From Porphyromonadaceae bacterium W3.11 (lineage in GTDB: Bacteria; Bacteroidota; Bacteroidia; Bacteroidales; Porphyromonadaceae), in NCBI GenBank assembly GCA_030434245.1, contig JAUISX010000001.1, positions 186,001-250,000 of the forward strand: a DNA stretch of 64,000 nucleotides, in the 5' to 3' direction. The translations under genes were made by a program, and so were the position numbers. Below the pieces are notes generated by a model. That model made no database searches. It saw nothing but the letters and a program-made list of their open reading frames with translations, and was not told the origin of the DNA. Below are positions 1-9,311 of the stretch, in pieces; positions within the stretch are counted from its first letter, which is position 1, and each line of letters begins with the position of its first letter.

Positions 1-1261
1 AGTTATGGGCATCATGCCACATCTGCTACGCGTTGGGCACGAATTACCGACATTCAAATGGCAAGAGCAAACCAGATCCTACAACTTTTTCCGTCTTATA
101 AGCAGAGCTAAGAAAGTAGTAGCACTCTATGACTCAAGGAAAGATGGCTCTTCGAGGGGGGAACCATCTAGATATATCCAACAGCTAGAGTACGTATATA
201 AAATTCCAAATCTAACGAGGACGACGGCCAACTTCAATATCCTTGCCAATAGATCCAATGAGCATCAGTACGTAATTGATCAAAATGCGGTAAGACAATT
301 CAGAGAATCGATCACATCAGCTGGTGATAGGCATATCTCTCCTACCCGCATCAACGATTATATTGAGTGTCCTAGAAAATTTTATTTCAAGTCCATCTTG
401 GGCATAAAAGAGGTGGAAGAGCTAGATGATTTACTAGACGAAAGTGCTTTAGGATCCCTAGTACATGATACCATCAATAGGCTATACACACCGTATATTG
501 GCCAAAAGATGACTCAAAAGCTACTATCATTCTCAGATTATACGATTGAGGATGCCCTACGCCAATCTTATAAAGAATTAAATAGTGGCTCAGAAATGCC
601 AGTGAATGGGATTAATAAGATCAATTATGACACCGCCTTATCATTGGTGCAGAATCTAATCCAGATGGATCTCGAACAGATTCTCCAAGGTATCGCAATC
701 ACATACATTGGCGGAGAAGTTGAAATTAGGACCGTACTCAAAGTTTGCAACCAAGAGAACAACGATGAGTCTATTAATATCAATCTTACTGGCTTCATTG
801 ATAGAATAGATTACGTTGATGGAGTCTATCGTATTATTGACTACAAAACAGGGGGCGATAGCTATGACTTAGATCTCGAAAAGAGTCTGGACTTAGAAGG
901 AAAATCTAGAATCAATAAAGCCGCTGTACAGCTACTAAATTACTGCTTAATCACATACCACAATGGTCTTTCCGACATGAACGGCAAGATTCTCATCAAG
1001 CCTGGATCCACCCTAAAGCCCTTAATGATTAAGCCTAGAAGTAAAGAAAGCTCAGAATTCAAACTGACTCAAGGCGGCAACACATTGGACACTTTCAATA
1101 ATAGTTCCATAAAGGAAACCTTTGAAGAGTGTATGAATGATATTTTATATAAGATAGCAAAGGCAGATAGTGAGTTTTCGCCCAATCCTGATAGGTCTGG
1201 AGTATGCAACTACTGCCCAGCAAGAGACATCTGTCCTGACGCTAAAATCACTAAATACTGA
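1..1261 (+). CDS. PD-(D/E)XK nuclease, AddB-like, C-terminal part (5' end outside window)
   Basis: The reading frame is open to the window edge, so only the last ~418 residues are visible. The N-terminal part (residues 15-60) looks like the end of an SF1 helicase-like domain. A RecB-type nuclease core follows, with an acidic residue and DYKTG near residues 278-282. C122 and C401-x2-C404-x5-C410 are spaced like the four cysteines of the iron-sulfur staple in AddB-type nucleases. From the family, the protein would act with a helicase subunit in end resection of DNA double-strand breaks in the cytoplasm. The stop lies 5 bases before lipB, so the two are probably co-transcribed. The AddB family call is firm; which complex it belongs to cannot be told from this fragment. 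Confidence 0.8.
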   Translation, partial: VMGIMPHLLRVGHELPTFKWQEQTRSYNFFRLISRAKKVVALYDSRKDGSSRGEPSRYIQQLEYVYKIPNLTRTTANFNILANRSNEHQYVIDQNAVRQFRESITSAGDRHISPTRINDYIECPRKFYFKSILGIKEVEELDDLLDESALGSLVHDTINRLYTPYIGQKMTQKLLSFSDYTIEDALRQSYKELNSGSEMPVNGINKINYDTALSLVQNLIQMDLEQILQGIAITYIGGEVEIRTVLKVCNQENNDESININLTGFIDRIDYVDGVYRIIDYKTGGDSYDLDLEKSLDLEGKSRINKAAVQLLNYCLITYHNGLSDMNGKILIKPGSTLKPLMIKPRSKESSEFKLTQGGNTLDTFNNSSIKETFEECMNDILYKIAKADSEFSPNPDRSGVCNYCPARDICPDAKITKY

Positions 1262-1266
1262 TCAGT

Positions 1267-1941
1267 ATGAATATAAAACTAATTGACAATGGAAAAATTC
1301 ACTATGGTGAATCAATGGCACATCAAAAGGCTCTATTCGATAAGGCTATTGAAGCTAAACATCGTAATGAACCAGTACAGCACCACTTGATATTCAATGA
1401 ACACTACCCTGTTCTCACTCTGGGAAAGCACGGCGATCATAACAATATATTATACAGCGAAGAATATCTTCATCAACATGGTATTGAGCTCTATAATATA
1501 GGAAGAGGAGGAGACGTCACTTACCATGGTCCTGGACAGTGGACCATCTACCCTATCTTCGACCTTGAGGAGCTAGGAATCGGGATAAGGGACTACGTGG
1601 ATGCTCTGGAGGAAGTAGCCATCAGAGTTGCTGATAAATATGGAGTCAGAGCTGGTCGAATAAAGGGAGCATCTGGAGTATGGATTACTAAGGATAATGG
1701 CGACACTAATAAACTCTGTGCTGTAGGTATTCAAGCAAGCCGATACGTTACAATGCATGGTATAGCCTTTAATGTAAGTACAGATCCAAAAGCCTTTAGC
1801 ATAATCAATCCCTGTGGGTTCACTGATCGGGGTGTAACCAACCTATCTATTGAATCTGGGAGAGTCATTTCGATGAGCGAAGCTAAGGAGGAGCTTATCA
1901 AAGCCTTCAGTTCTGTATTCGATAGAGACATAGAGCTATAA
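1267..1941 (+). CDS. lipB: octanoyltransferase LipB
   Basis: Transfers octanoyl from octanoyl-ACP to the lipoyl domains of 2-oxoacid dehydrogenases and the glycine-cleavage H protein, the first step of de novo lipoate synthesis. The family signature GRGGDVTYHGPGQ is intact. The thioester cysteine sits in NPCGF (C183) and the partner lysine in KLCAVG (K149). At 224 residues it has the usual length. No lipA is adjacent. It starts 5 bases after the nuclease gene. Confidence 0.95.
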   Translation: MNIKLIDNGKIHYGESMAHQKALFDKAIEAKHRNEPVQHHLIFNEHYPVLTLGKHGDHNNILYSEEYLHQHGIELYNIGRGGDVTYHGPGQWTIYPIFDLEELGIGIRDYVDALEEVAIRVADKYGVRAGRIKGASGVWITKDNGDTNKLCAVGIQASRYVTMHGIAFNVSTDPKAFSIINPCGFTDRGVTNLSIESGRVISMSEAKEELIKAFSSVFDRDIEL

Positions 1942-2131
1942 GCTCAATGTATAAGTAATGTTATATCCTTACTGATCCACAAAAAGAAGCTTAAAAAACA
2001 GTATAAATGGCTGACAATTGTGGTTTTTGAAAAATAATGGCACAAATATTGACCAATAAGTCTTAGACCAACCCGTATAAAGGTGGTCAAAAAATATAAT
2101 TATACTAACATACATTAGAAAGGAATAACCT

Positions 2132-2431
2132 ATGGAAAAAGGGTATGAGCTGATTGACAATCAGGAGAAAAACCAATATGAATATCATATTGAGGGCCAT
2201 GTAGCAAAAATAGAATACATTAAGTCGGCAAAAAATGAAATCTTCCTGACACATACAGAAGTGCCAAGAGTATTAGAAGGTCGTGGTATTGGTACAAGCC
2301 TAGTTAGAGATGTGCTTGAAGATGTAGAAAAACAAGACCTCCGCCTTGTCCCTCTGTGCCCCTTTGTAGCAATGTACATCAAGAAAAATCCGGAATGGAA
2401 GAAGTTAGTTCTTCGTGGGATAAATATCTAA
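2132..2431 (+). CDS. small GNAT-type N-acetyltransferase (YjdJ-like)
   Basis: A 99-residue protein of the short GNAT family. The acetyl-CoA loop is RGIGTSLV near residue 50, and the C-terminal end LCPFVAMYIKKNPEW is typical of the YjdJ group. The substrate is unknown. An AGGAAT ribosome-binding site precedes the ATG. The next gene is a YjdI-type iron-sulfur protein; homologues of these two are neighbours in many bacteria, which supports both calls. Confidence 0.85.
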   Translation: MEKGYELIDNQEKNQYEYHIEGHVAKIEYIKSAKNEIFLTHTEVPRVLEGRGIGTSLVRDVLEDVEKQDLRLVPLCPFVAMYIKKNPEWKKLVLRGINI

Positions 2432-2488
2432 TATCTATATAAGTTTAACCATTCAAGAGGATTTAATCATTAAAAGAAAAATGTTATT

Positions 2489-2704
2489 ATGGGAAAGAAA
2501 ATTGAATATAAGAGTGATGAACTGACGATTATTTGGCAACCTGAACTATGCCAACACGCAGGAATTTGTGTTAAAACACTCCCTAAAGTATATAACCCAG
2601 ATGCCCGCCCATGGGTAAAAATGGAAAATGCTACTACAGAGGAATTAATCAATCAAATAGATTTATGCCCTTCTGGAGCACTGAGTTATAAGAAAAATAA
2701 ATAA
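2489..2704 (+). CDS. (4Fe-4S) mono-cluster protein, YjdI-like
   Basis: A 71-residue soluble protein. Cysteines in CQHAGIC (residues 21-27) and DLCPSGAL (around residue 59) match the YjdI family, which binds one iron-sulfur cluster. The function is not known; electron transfer or redox sensing is inferred. It lies 57 bases after the acetyltransferase gene and 53 bases before a pirin, so the three may form one small stress-related operon. Confidence 0.85.
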   Translation: MGKKIEYKSDELTIIWQPELCQHAGICVKTLPKVYNPDARPWVKMENATTEELINQIDLCPSGALSYKKNK

Positions 2705-2757
2705 CAAAGAATATAAGCACATAGTCTTATATTCATACCATTAAAAGGAGAAAAAGT

Positions 2758-3465
2758 ATGAAAAAAGTAATAGATAAGTCAGACTCAAGAGGTTATTTCG
2801 ACCATGGTTGGCTAAAAACACATCACACATTTAGCTTTGCAAATTATCGGAATCCTAATCGTGTGCATTTTGGAGCCCTACGTGTTCTTAATGATGACAC
2901 AGTACTTCCGACAGAGGGATTTGGGATGCATCCGCATAGAAATATGGAGGTCGTATCCATTCCACTAAAAGGGTACCTAAGACATGGTGACAGCATTGAT
3001 AATGAGGAAACAATCACACCAGGAGATGTACAAGTAATGAGTACTGGTACAGGTATCTTCCATAAAGAGTATAATGATAGTGATACAGAAGAATTGAAAT
3101 TCTTGCAGATTTGGATCATTCCAAACGAAGAAGAGACTCCACCTGAATATCACAATTATGACATACGTCCGTTATTGAAGGATAATGAACTAGTAACATT
3201 CATATCCCCTAAAGGAGGAGAAGCTGAAGCCCAGTTAAGACAGGAGACTTGGTTCTCCATGGGGACCTTTGATGCTGGTAAGCAAATCTCTTATCAGTTA
3301 AAAGGAAAGAACACTGGAGTCTATTTCTTCATCATCGAAGGAGATGTTAATATCGCTGATGAGGAACTATCAGATCGTGATGGTATTGGCGTTTGGGATA
3401 CAGATGAAGTTTCACTGAAATTCAACTCCAAAGCAAGAGTTCTAGCTATAGAGGTAGCGATGTGA
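2758..3465 (+). CDS. pirin family protein (YhhW type)
   Basis: A bicupin of the pirin family, 235 residues, the length of quercetinase-like YhhW. The metal-binding motif HPHRNMEVVSIPLKG starts near residue 59, followed by RHGDS and a TGIFHKEYN loop. The start is set by an AGGAG sequence 8 bases before the ATG. Members bind Fe or Ni; some oxidise quercetin, but the natural substrate here is unknown. A hairpin terminator follows. A second, longer pirin lies at 59226-60107. Confidence 0.9.
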   Translation: MKKVIDKSDSRGYFDHGWLKTHHTFSFANYRNPNRVHFGALRVLNDDTVLPTEGFGMHPHRNMEVVSIPLKGYLRHGDSIDNEETITPGDVQVMSTGTGIFHKEYNDSDTEELKFLQIWIIPNEEETPPEYHNYDIRPLLKDNELVTFISPKGGEAEAQLRQETWFSMGTFDAGKQISYQLKGKNTGVYFFIIEGDVNIADEELSDRDGIGVWDTDEVSLKFNSKARVLAIEVAM

Positions 3466-3516
3466 TCTTATCTCTGTGCTATTTCAACGCATAGATGATA
3501 TTGAATAATAATTTAG

Positions 3517-3564
3517 TACTCGGTAAAAGCCTATCTTCAATTATTGAATGGCTTTTATCGAGTA
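3517..3564 (+). terminator. Rho-independent terminator after pirin gene
   Basis: Inverted repeat of 15 bases (TACTCGGTAAAAGCC against GGCTTTTATCGAGTA, one G-T type mismatch), followed by TTATTTTAT. It lies 51 bases after the pirin stop codon. Confidence 0.75.
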
Positions 3565-3710
3565 TTATTTTATAGATCCTGATTTCATAGATAGGATGAT
3601 ATGACACCTCCTATGATCTAGAAAGTATTCGTGATAGCAACCTCCTCATTTAGTAAGTTTTATATCACAGATAGACCTATTCTAAATAAGGGCTCATGAA
3701 CTAGTGTAAA

Positions 3711-3848
3711 ATCTTCCTATTGGAAACTGTTCTTCTTGTCATAGGAAAAAAATATGTTTCATATATGAAACATTTCTCCTTCATATAACTAAAATTTCGC
3801 CTGCTTTTACCGATTAGAAATCCCCCCCCCTCGTTACGTTTTGATTTT
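3711..3848 (+). repeat. dispersed intergenic repeat, copy A
   Basis: Begins TCTTCCTATTGGAAAC, continues through a nested palindrome (GTTTCATATATGAAAC) and TTCATATAACTAAAATTTC, and ends in TTACGTTTTGA. Copies B (17699-17833) and C (52508-52639) share the same order of blocks. This copy also has a run of nine C (3822-3830) not seen in the others. Confidence 0.75.
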
Positions 3849-4229
3849 TTTAATTGGGTCATCCTATTTCAGTCGCATAGAGTTTTTCAGCCATCATCAA
3901 ACCCCTTAGGTGAGTTACTAATTCATCTGCAAAAATAGCTCTTTACGCAACAATCCATGTAAAGCCCTACACAAACCAGACTCTCATATTTTCAGTATGA
4001 AAGCTGAAGTAAGAAAGATAATCATTAAGTTTGTATAATTAATATAGAGAGCTCTCTATCGACTTAATATGTTTTTGGTATCAGTGGCTTTGACTTAGTT
4101 CTAAATGCTATGCTCTAAGAGATACGAGGATATTTCGAAGAAGACTGATAGAGTCAGAAAAAGCAAAATGATGCTGATGAAATTAAGGAGATAGGGTCAT
4201 CAACTAAAAAAATATTCTTTTTTATTCTG

Positions 4230-5579
4230 ATGGAAGAAAAGGTTAGAGAAATACTGAATAAATGGATAGATCCCAACGAACAGATTATAATAGGACTGAG
4301 TGGAGGGGCCGATTCCGTAGCTCTTGCCCACATTGTCAGTGATGCCGGATACCCTATAGAGTTTATCCACATAAACTTTCATCTTAGAGATGAAGAAAGT
4401 GACCGAGATGAGGCCTTTGTGAGGAACTTACATAAGGAGTATTTCATGAAACACAATCTACAAGTCATCGATGTGGATACCATAGCCTACGCCAAAGAAA
4501 AAGGCATCTCAATCGAGATGGCTGCACGAGACCTTCGATATTCTTTATTCAGAGAAATTGCAGGCCGCAAAGGGATTAAGTGGATCTTAGTAGGACATCA
4601 TGCTGATGACCAAATAGAAACAGCACTGCTGAACTTATCTCGGGGCACCGGAGGAACGGGGATGGCTGGAATGGAGATCACAAATAAGCAAAATATATTC
4701 CGTCCTATGCTCGGGATTTGGCGACATGAGATCATTTCATATATGAAGCAGCATGGCTACAAGTTTTGTACGGATTCGACTAATATAGATACTAAGTATA
4801 AGCGTAACCTGATTAGGCATAAGGTAATACCCTTGATGGAGAAGCTGAACCCATCTTTTAAGGAGTCTATGCTCAGAAGTATGGAGAACTTCAGAGAAGA
4901 AAAGCAAGTGCTGGATTACTTCACAGATGATTATTTCGACTCGATATATGACGCTCCAAGTGCAACCATAGACCTACGGAAACAAGAGCTCCACCCGCAA
5001 GCTAAACCATTGCTATCAAGAAAACTAAGGTCTATGAACTTTTCGGACACTCAGGTCCATAATATCCTGACATATCATCAAAATAAGAAGTGTACTTCAT
5101 ATAGTAATATTGAGAAGGATATCTACTTACAAATATATCGAGGTATAGGATTCTTCTACGATAATGATTTTCCCAACCCCTCTCCACTAACGAAGTTAAC
5201 TGCAGGGATGCACGAACTAGAAGGTATCGGAACTATTGCTATTGGTGGATTTGAGGGTACCCTAAGGATTAGTCATGCGATGATAGAGGGAGGAGGTAGC
5301 AATATTAGTTTTCGCACCGCCACTAAGGAAGATTACTTTCAGCCATACGGAATGAGGAAGGGGAAGAAAAAGCTATTCAGATACTTGGGTGAAAAGGGCA
5401 TCCCTGAATGTTATCGAGAGCTGTGGCCTGTTCTATGCCTTGATGATCATGTTATAGCTGTCCTACCATTTGAGATCAGTGATAATGCAAAGTTATCTTC
5501 AGGCGAAAGGGGCATAAACATCGCCTTTTATCCAAGTAAAAATACATTTGGAGAAATTGTAAAGCTTTTCAGCAAGTAA
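4230..5579 (+). CDS. tilS: tRNA(Ile)-lysidine synthase TilS
   Basis: Converts C34 of tRNA-Ile(CAU) to lysidine with ATP and lysine, so that the tRNA reads AUA. The N-type ATP pyrophosphatase PP-loop is SGGADS at residues 24-29. The catalytic domain continues through GHHADDQIETALLNLSRG, and a C-terminal TilS domain (about 370-449) is present. The 449-residue length is normal. It begins a + strand run tilS-ftsE-lysC-menA. Confidence 0.95.
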   Translation: MEEKVREILNKWIDPNEQIIIGLSGGADSVALAHIVSDAGYPIEFIHINFHLRDEESDRDEAFVRNLHKEYFMKHNLQVIDVDTIAYAKEKGISIEMAARDLRYSLFREIAGRKGIKWILVGHHADDQIETALLNLSRGTGGTGMAGMEITNKQNIFRPMLGIWRHEIISYMKQHGYKFCTDSTNIDTKYKRNLIRHKVIPLMEKLNPSFKESMLRSMENFREEKQVLDYFTDDYFDSIYDAPSATIDLRKQELHPQAKPLLSRKLRSMNFSDTQVHNILTYHQNKKCTSYSNIEKDIYLQIYRGIGFFYDNDFPNPSPLTKLTAGMHELEGIGTIAIGGFEGTLRISHAMIEGGGSNISFRTATKEDYFQPYGMRKGKKKLFRYLGEKGIPECYRELWPVLCLDDHVIAVLPFEISDNAKLSSGERGINIAFYPSKNTFGEIVKLFSK

Positions 5580-5645
5580 AGTGCTAAGAATTGGTTATTT
5601 TTGCATTGGTAAGTATATTATAAATTAGGATCGGAGGTAAATAAA

Positions 5646-6329
5646 GTGGAACCACTTTTAGAATTAAAGAACATATCCATAAAGCGTGAGGAAAATGCTA
5701 TTCTTCAGAACGCTTCATTGAACATATATCCAGGTGAATTTGTCTATTTGATTGGACGTGTGGGAGCTGGCAAATCAACTTTGCTCAAATCCATATACGC
5801 AGATCTCCCACTCGATTCAGGAGAGGGTAGATTTAGCGAATATGATTTAAAAAAGATAAAAAGAAAGCAGATCCCATTCCTTAGACGTGAGCTAGGCATC
5901 ATATTCCAGGACTTTCAGCTGCTTCAAGACAGATCGGTAGAGAAGAATCTCGAATTTGTACTAAAAGCAACAGGCTGGAAAGACAAGAAGGAGATTAGAG
6001 ATAGGATTAAGGAGGTCCTAGACCTTGTAGGCCTAGATCATAAAGCCTATAAGATGCCACATGAATTATCTGGAGGTGAGCAACAACGCGTAGTCATTTC
6101 ACGTGCTTTGCTGAATAAACCTAAAATGATTTTGGCCGATGAGCCTACTGGGAATCTGGATCCCCAAACGAGTGAACAAATCATCATGCTCCTTCGTGAG
6201 ATAAAGGAGATGGGGACTACAGTCCTGATGAGTACTCACAATTATTCTCTTGTCAAAAAATATCCTGAGAGGATTGTAAAGGTAGAGAATGGTGGATTAG
6301 TAGAGATGCAACTCCGAGACGGTTTATAA
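5646..6329 (+). CDS. ftsE: cell-division ABC ATPase FtsE
   Basis: A 227-residue ABC ATPase. Walker A is GRVGAGKS (37-44), the signature LSGGEQQRV, and Walker B ILADEPTGNLD. The strong match to FtsE is in ELGIIFQDFQLLQDRSV. FtsE with FtsX in the inner membrane activates cell-wall hydrolases at the septum. The start is GTG, fixed by GGAGG about 8 bases upstream. No ftsX is adjacent; lysC follows after 24 bases. Confidence 0.88.
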   Translation: MEPLLELKNISIKREENAILQNASLNIYPGEFVYLIGRVGAGKSTLLKSIYADLPLDSGEGRFSEYDLKKIKRKQIPFLRRELGIIFQDFQLLQDRSVEKNLEFVLKATGWKDKKEIRDRIKEVLDLVGLDHKAYKMPHELSGGEQQRVVISRALLNKPKMILADEPTGNLDPQTSEQIIMLLREIKEMGTTVLMSTHNYSLVKKYPERIVKVENGGLVEMQLRDGL

Positions 6330-6353
6330 TAATCAGCTATTAATTAGGATTAG

Positions 6354-7706
6354 ATGACAACAGATTTAAATTACTCCGATGCCCTTGTAATGAAATTTGG
6401 GGGTACATCGGTGGGAAATCCAGAGCGTATTCGTAATGTAGCCGATTTAATCACGACAAAAGAGCGAAAGATAGTTGTCCTTTCGGCTATGTCTGGAGTT
6501 ACGAATAGCTTAGTTGAAATTTGTCAGCTCTACTATTCTGGTAACAAGCAAGGGGCTCTTAATACCATTAGAGCCCTTCAGGATAGATATTCAGAAGCTA
6601 TCAAAGGGCTGTATGAGACACCTGACAATATTTCTGATGCGGAGGCATTTGTAGCTCAGAAGATGGACTTCATTCGTGAGTTTCAGAAAGAATTTTTCAC
6701 AGACTTTGAAGAGCGTCAGATATTAGCACAGGGTGAAATAATCTCAATAGAGATGATGCGTCTTTACTTGAAAGAAAGGGGTGTAGAGGCTGTGAAGCTT
6801 CCAGCTCTGGACTATATGATTACAAATAAGTATGGCGAACCAAATCAGGAACTTATAAGACAGCAATTATTGGCATTACTACGTAAGTATCCTGATCAAA
6901 GGCTATTCTTGACCGAAGGATATATCTGCCGTAATGCTTACCTAGAAATAGACAACCTAAAGCGTGGTGGAAGTGATTACACCGCATCTCTCGTAGGTGC
7001 TGCAATTGATGCGAAGGAGATCCAGATATGGACCGATATTGATGGCATGCACAATAATGACCCAAGGGTTGTTGATAAAACAGATCCTGTGCATATTCTT
7101 CATTTTGATGAAGCAGCAGAATTGGCCTACTTCGGTGCGAAGATATTACACCCAACCTGTATCCATCCCGCAAAGATGGCTAACATTCCAGTACGGTTGC
7201 TTAATTCCATGGAGCCTGATGCCGAAGGAACCCTCATCTCCAATCGGATGATAGAGGGTAAAATAAAGGCTGTAGCAGCTAAGGATGGCATCACCTCGAT
7301 TAGGATTTTGAGTAGACGGATGCTCCTTGCACATGGCTTTTTCCGTAAGGTCTTTGAGGTCTTTGAGCAACATCAGACCCCTGTGGATATGGTCACGACG
7401 AGTGAGGTAGCCGTTTCCCTAACGATTGATAATACGAATCGACTAGAAGAGATTCTAGGAGAACTAAAAAAGTTTAGCACCGTCTATGTCGATAACGATA
7501 TGACCATCCTAAGCGTTGTAGGGGATCTCAACTGGAAAAATGTAGGCTTCGAAAGTGATATTGTGAAGGCGTTGGAAAAGATTCCTGTACGTATGATTTC
7601 ATACGGGGGCTCTAACTATAATGTATCTATGCTGATAAGAAGTGAAGATAAGGAAGAATCTCTCAACCTCCTCAGCCAAAATCTCTTCTACAACAATTCA
7701 TTATAG
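6354..7706 (+). CDS. lysC: aspartate kinase (monofunctional)
   Basis: Phosphorylates aspartate, the first step to lysine, threonine, methionine and diaminopimelate. The kinase motif is VMKFGGTSVG at residues 13-22, with RGGSDYTASLVGAAI near 203. Tandem ACT-type regulatory domains occupy about 300-450 and suggest end-product control. There is no homoserine dehydrogenase fusion. The 450-residue length is usual for the monofunctional class. Confidence 0.93.
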   Translation: MTTDLNYSDALVMKFGGTSVGNPERIRNVADLITTKERKIVVLSAMSGVTNSLVEICQLYYSGNKQGALNTIRALQDRYSEAIKGLYETPDNISDAEAFVAQKMDFIREFQKEFFTDFEERQILAQGEIISIEMMRLYLKERGVEAVKLPALDYMITNKYGEPNQELIRQQLLALLRKYPDQRLFLTEGYICRNAYLEIDNLKRGGSDYTASLVGAAIDAKEIQIWTDIDGMHNNDPRVVDKTDPVHILHFDEAAELAYFGAKILHPTCIHPAKMANIPVRLLNSMEPDAEGTLISNRMIEGKIKAVAAKDGITSIRILSRRMLLAHGFFRKVFEVFEQHQTPVDMVTTSEVAVSLTIDNTNRLEEILGELKKFSTVYVDNDMTILSVVGDLNWKNVGFESDIVKALEKIPVRMISYGGSNYNVSMLIRSEDKEESLNLLSQNLFYNNSL

Positions 7707-7729
7707 AGTAAGAATTAAAGTCACATATC

Positions 7730-8611
7730 ATGAATGAGAGTGTGAAGACATGGATTTATGCAACACGGCCCCATACATTGGGTGCGTCCGTGGCACCGAT
7801 GTTGATAGTATTAGGAGCTCTCATTGCTGATGGAGGGTTGCACTTTGGGCTCTATCTATTGTGCTTCATCGTCGCATTATCGGCACAGATAGCAAGCAAC
7901 TTTGCAAACGATTACTTTGATTATATCGGGGAGAAGGACACCTCGAAGAGAATAGGCTTTGAACGTCTATTACAAAGTGGTAAGGTGACGCCCAAACAAA
8001 TGATGCTCGCCCTCATAATAGCATTAGTCATTTGTGCTGCAGCTGGTATCACCCTTGTAGCCATACAGAACTGGGCATTAATAATCATCGGTGTCCTTGT
8101 AATCCTGGGGGCGATCTCCTATTCAGCAGGACCTTTCCCCCTATCCCATCAAGCATTGGGCGATATAGCTGTAGTCTTTTTTTATGGGCTAATACCTATC
8201 TTAGCTAGTTACTATGCCATCAATGGGATGTTCCTACCCTATCTAATCCCTCTAGCATTCGGGATAGGGATATGGGAAGCCAACATCCTGGTAACTAATA
8301 ATTATAGGGATTACGATGAAGACGTGACGAGTGGAAAAAGGACCCTTATAGTGAGGATGGGCAAAGCCTCAGGGCCAATTCTTTATTTGATTAACGCAGT
8401 ACTATCAGTCATTTGCATATTCCTAGGACTATTCCTCTCTGGAAGAACAGTATGGGCTATTATCATAGGAGTGATATGCCTATTCCTCTTCGGTATAGGG
8501 GTACTCTCTATTAGACGGCTTCGGCCATCGTCACTGAATAAGTTACTTAAGTACACTAATATAGTATCCTTAATAGTAGGCTTTCTAATACTTATCGCCT
8601 TAATTTTTTAG
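7730..8611 (+). CDS. menA: 1,4-dihydroxy-2-naphthoate polyprenyltransferase MenA
   Basis: An integral membrane UbiA-family prenyltransferase that joins a polyprenyl chain to DHNA in menaquinone synthesis. The two Asp-rich motifs are NDYFDYIGEKD (near 61) and NNYRDYDEDVTSGKRT (near 188). About eight or nine hydrophobic segments are visible. Its last 12 bases overlap the end of the convergent AlkD-like gene. Other men genes are not in the window. Confidence 0.92.
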   Translation: MNESVKTWIYATRPHTLGASVAPMLIVLGALIADGGLHFGLYLLCFIVALSAQIASNFANDYFDYIGEKDTSKRIGFERLLQSGKVTPKQMMLALIIALVICAAAGITLVAIQNWALIIIGVLVILGAISYSAGPFPLSHQALGDIAVVFFYGLIPILASYYAINGMFLPYLIPLAFGIGIWEANILVTNNYRDYDEDVTSGKRTLIVRMGKASGPILYLINAVLSVICIFLGLFLSGRTVWAIIIGVICLFLFGIGVLSIRRLRPSSLNKLLKYTNIVSLIVGFLILIALIF

Positions 8612-9304
8612 ACGTAAGGAATCACGTAACTTCTGTCGATATTTCTTAAGGACTGGCTCAGAGGAAATCTCCCCACTATTAACAAATCTCTCTACCTCTT
8701 CAGGATGATTTATATAGAGCTCAGAGAGAGTCCAAGCCACACCCATCTGTACCAAATATTCATGATCCCACTGAAGGCTTTGACATTGAGCTAAAGCATC
8801 TTCTATCGGAATTAACTCTAGCTTATTGAGAGGCATTTGCACCACCACCGTAAGCCTTCGTGCAAAAGGGTTGGGTGAAGTCGTATTGGCTTCCACCGAA
8901 GAAAGAACTTCTCTTAGCCCACCTCTTATAGCAAAGTCACCCAAAATGCTTTGGTAGAGATCAGGTACAGCCCAGCCATCGCACAAATTATAAAATAGAG
9001 GGAGAACATCGCCTACCCTCACCAGTGGGAGAACCCTCTGGACTATCAGCCCAAATAACAGCTTATATTCATACCATTGAATAGCCTTAGGATAAAGTAA
9101 CTCTAGAGTATCCTCATAAGTTATCAGCTTAGAGAGCGTGCGAGCAAAACGCCTAATCACCCCCATACGAATCCCAAGGATTGTATCAGGATTAGTGGTT
9201 ACCTTCACTCGCTCAGCAAGGAACAGTCTATAAGAAGACTCGGCAGTAGCCTCAAACTCCTTCATGAGTTCGACTACTGCCGAGCATTTGTCAGTATGAG
9301 ACAT
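8600..9304 (-). CDS. DNA alkylation repair protein (AlkD-like HEAT repeats)
   Basis: A 234-residue, mostly helical protein of the AlkD family, glycosylases that remove bulky or cationic alkylated bases. Family-like stretches are EYKLLFGLIVQ near residue 101 and CDGWAVPDLYQSIL near 130; this last resembles the AlkD NWALCD region. The gene lies 7 bases after fhs on the same strand and is convergent with menA. Catalytic competence is inferred. Confidence 0.78.
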   Translation of the reverse strand: MSHTDKCSAVVELMKEFEATAESSYRLFLAERVKVTTNPDTILGIRMGVIRRFARTLSKLITYEDTLELLYPKAIQWYEYKLLFGLIVQRVLPLVRVGDVLPLFYNLCDGWAVPDLYQSILGDFAIRGGLREVLSSVEANTTSPNPFARRLTVVVQMPLNKLELIPIEDALAQCQSLQWDHEYLVQMGVAWTLSELYINHPEEVERFVNSGEISSEPVLKKYRQKLRDSLRLKN

Positions 9305-9311
9305 AGATGGA

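Larger units (their letters stand above)
3466..4229. other. gene-free gap of about 760 bases
   Basis: Contains the pirin terminator and copy A of the dispersed repeat (3711-3848). I found no supported gene in the rest (3850-4229); short open frames here have no homology that I recognise. Confidence 0.6.

Noticed and set aside
3822-3830. Run of nine C as a phase-variable tract
   Set aside because: It lies in a gene-free repeat copy and not in a coding region or between promoter boxes of a gene.
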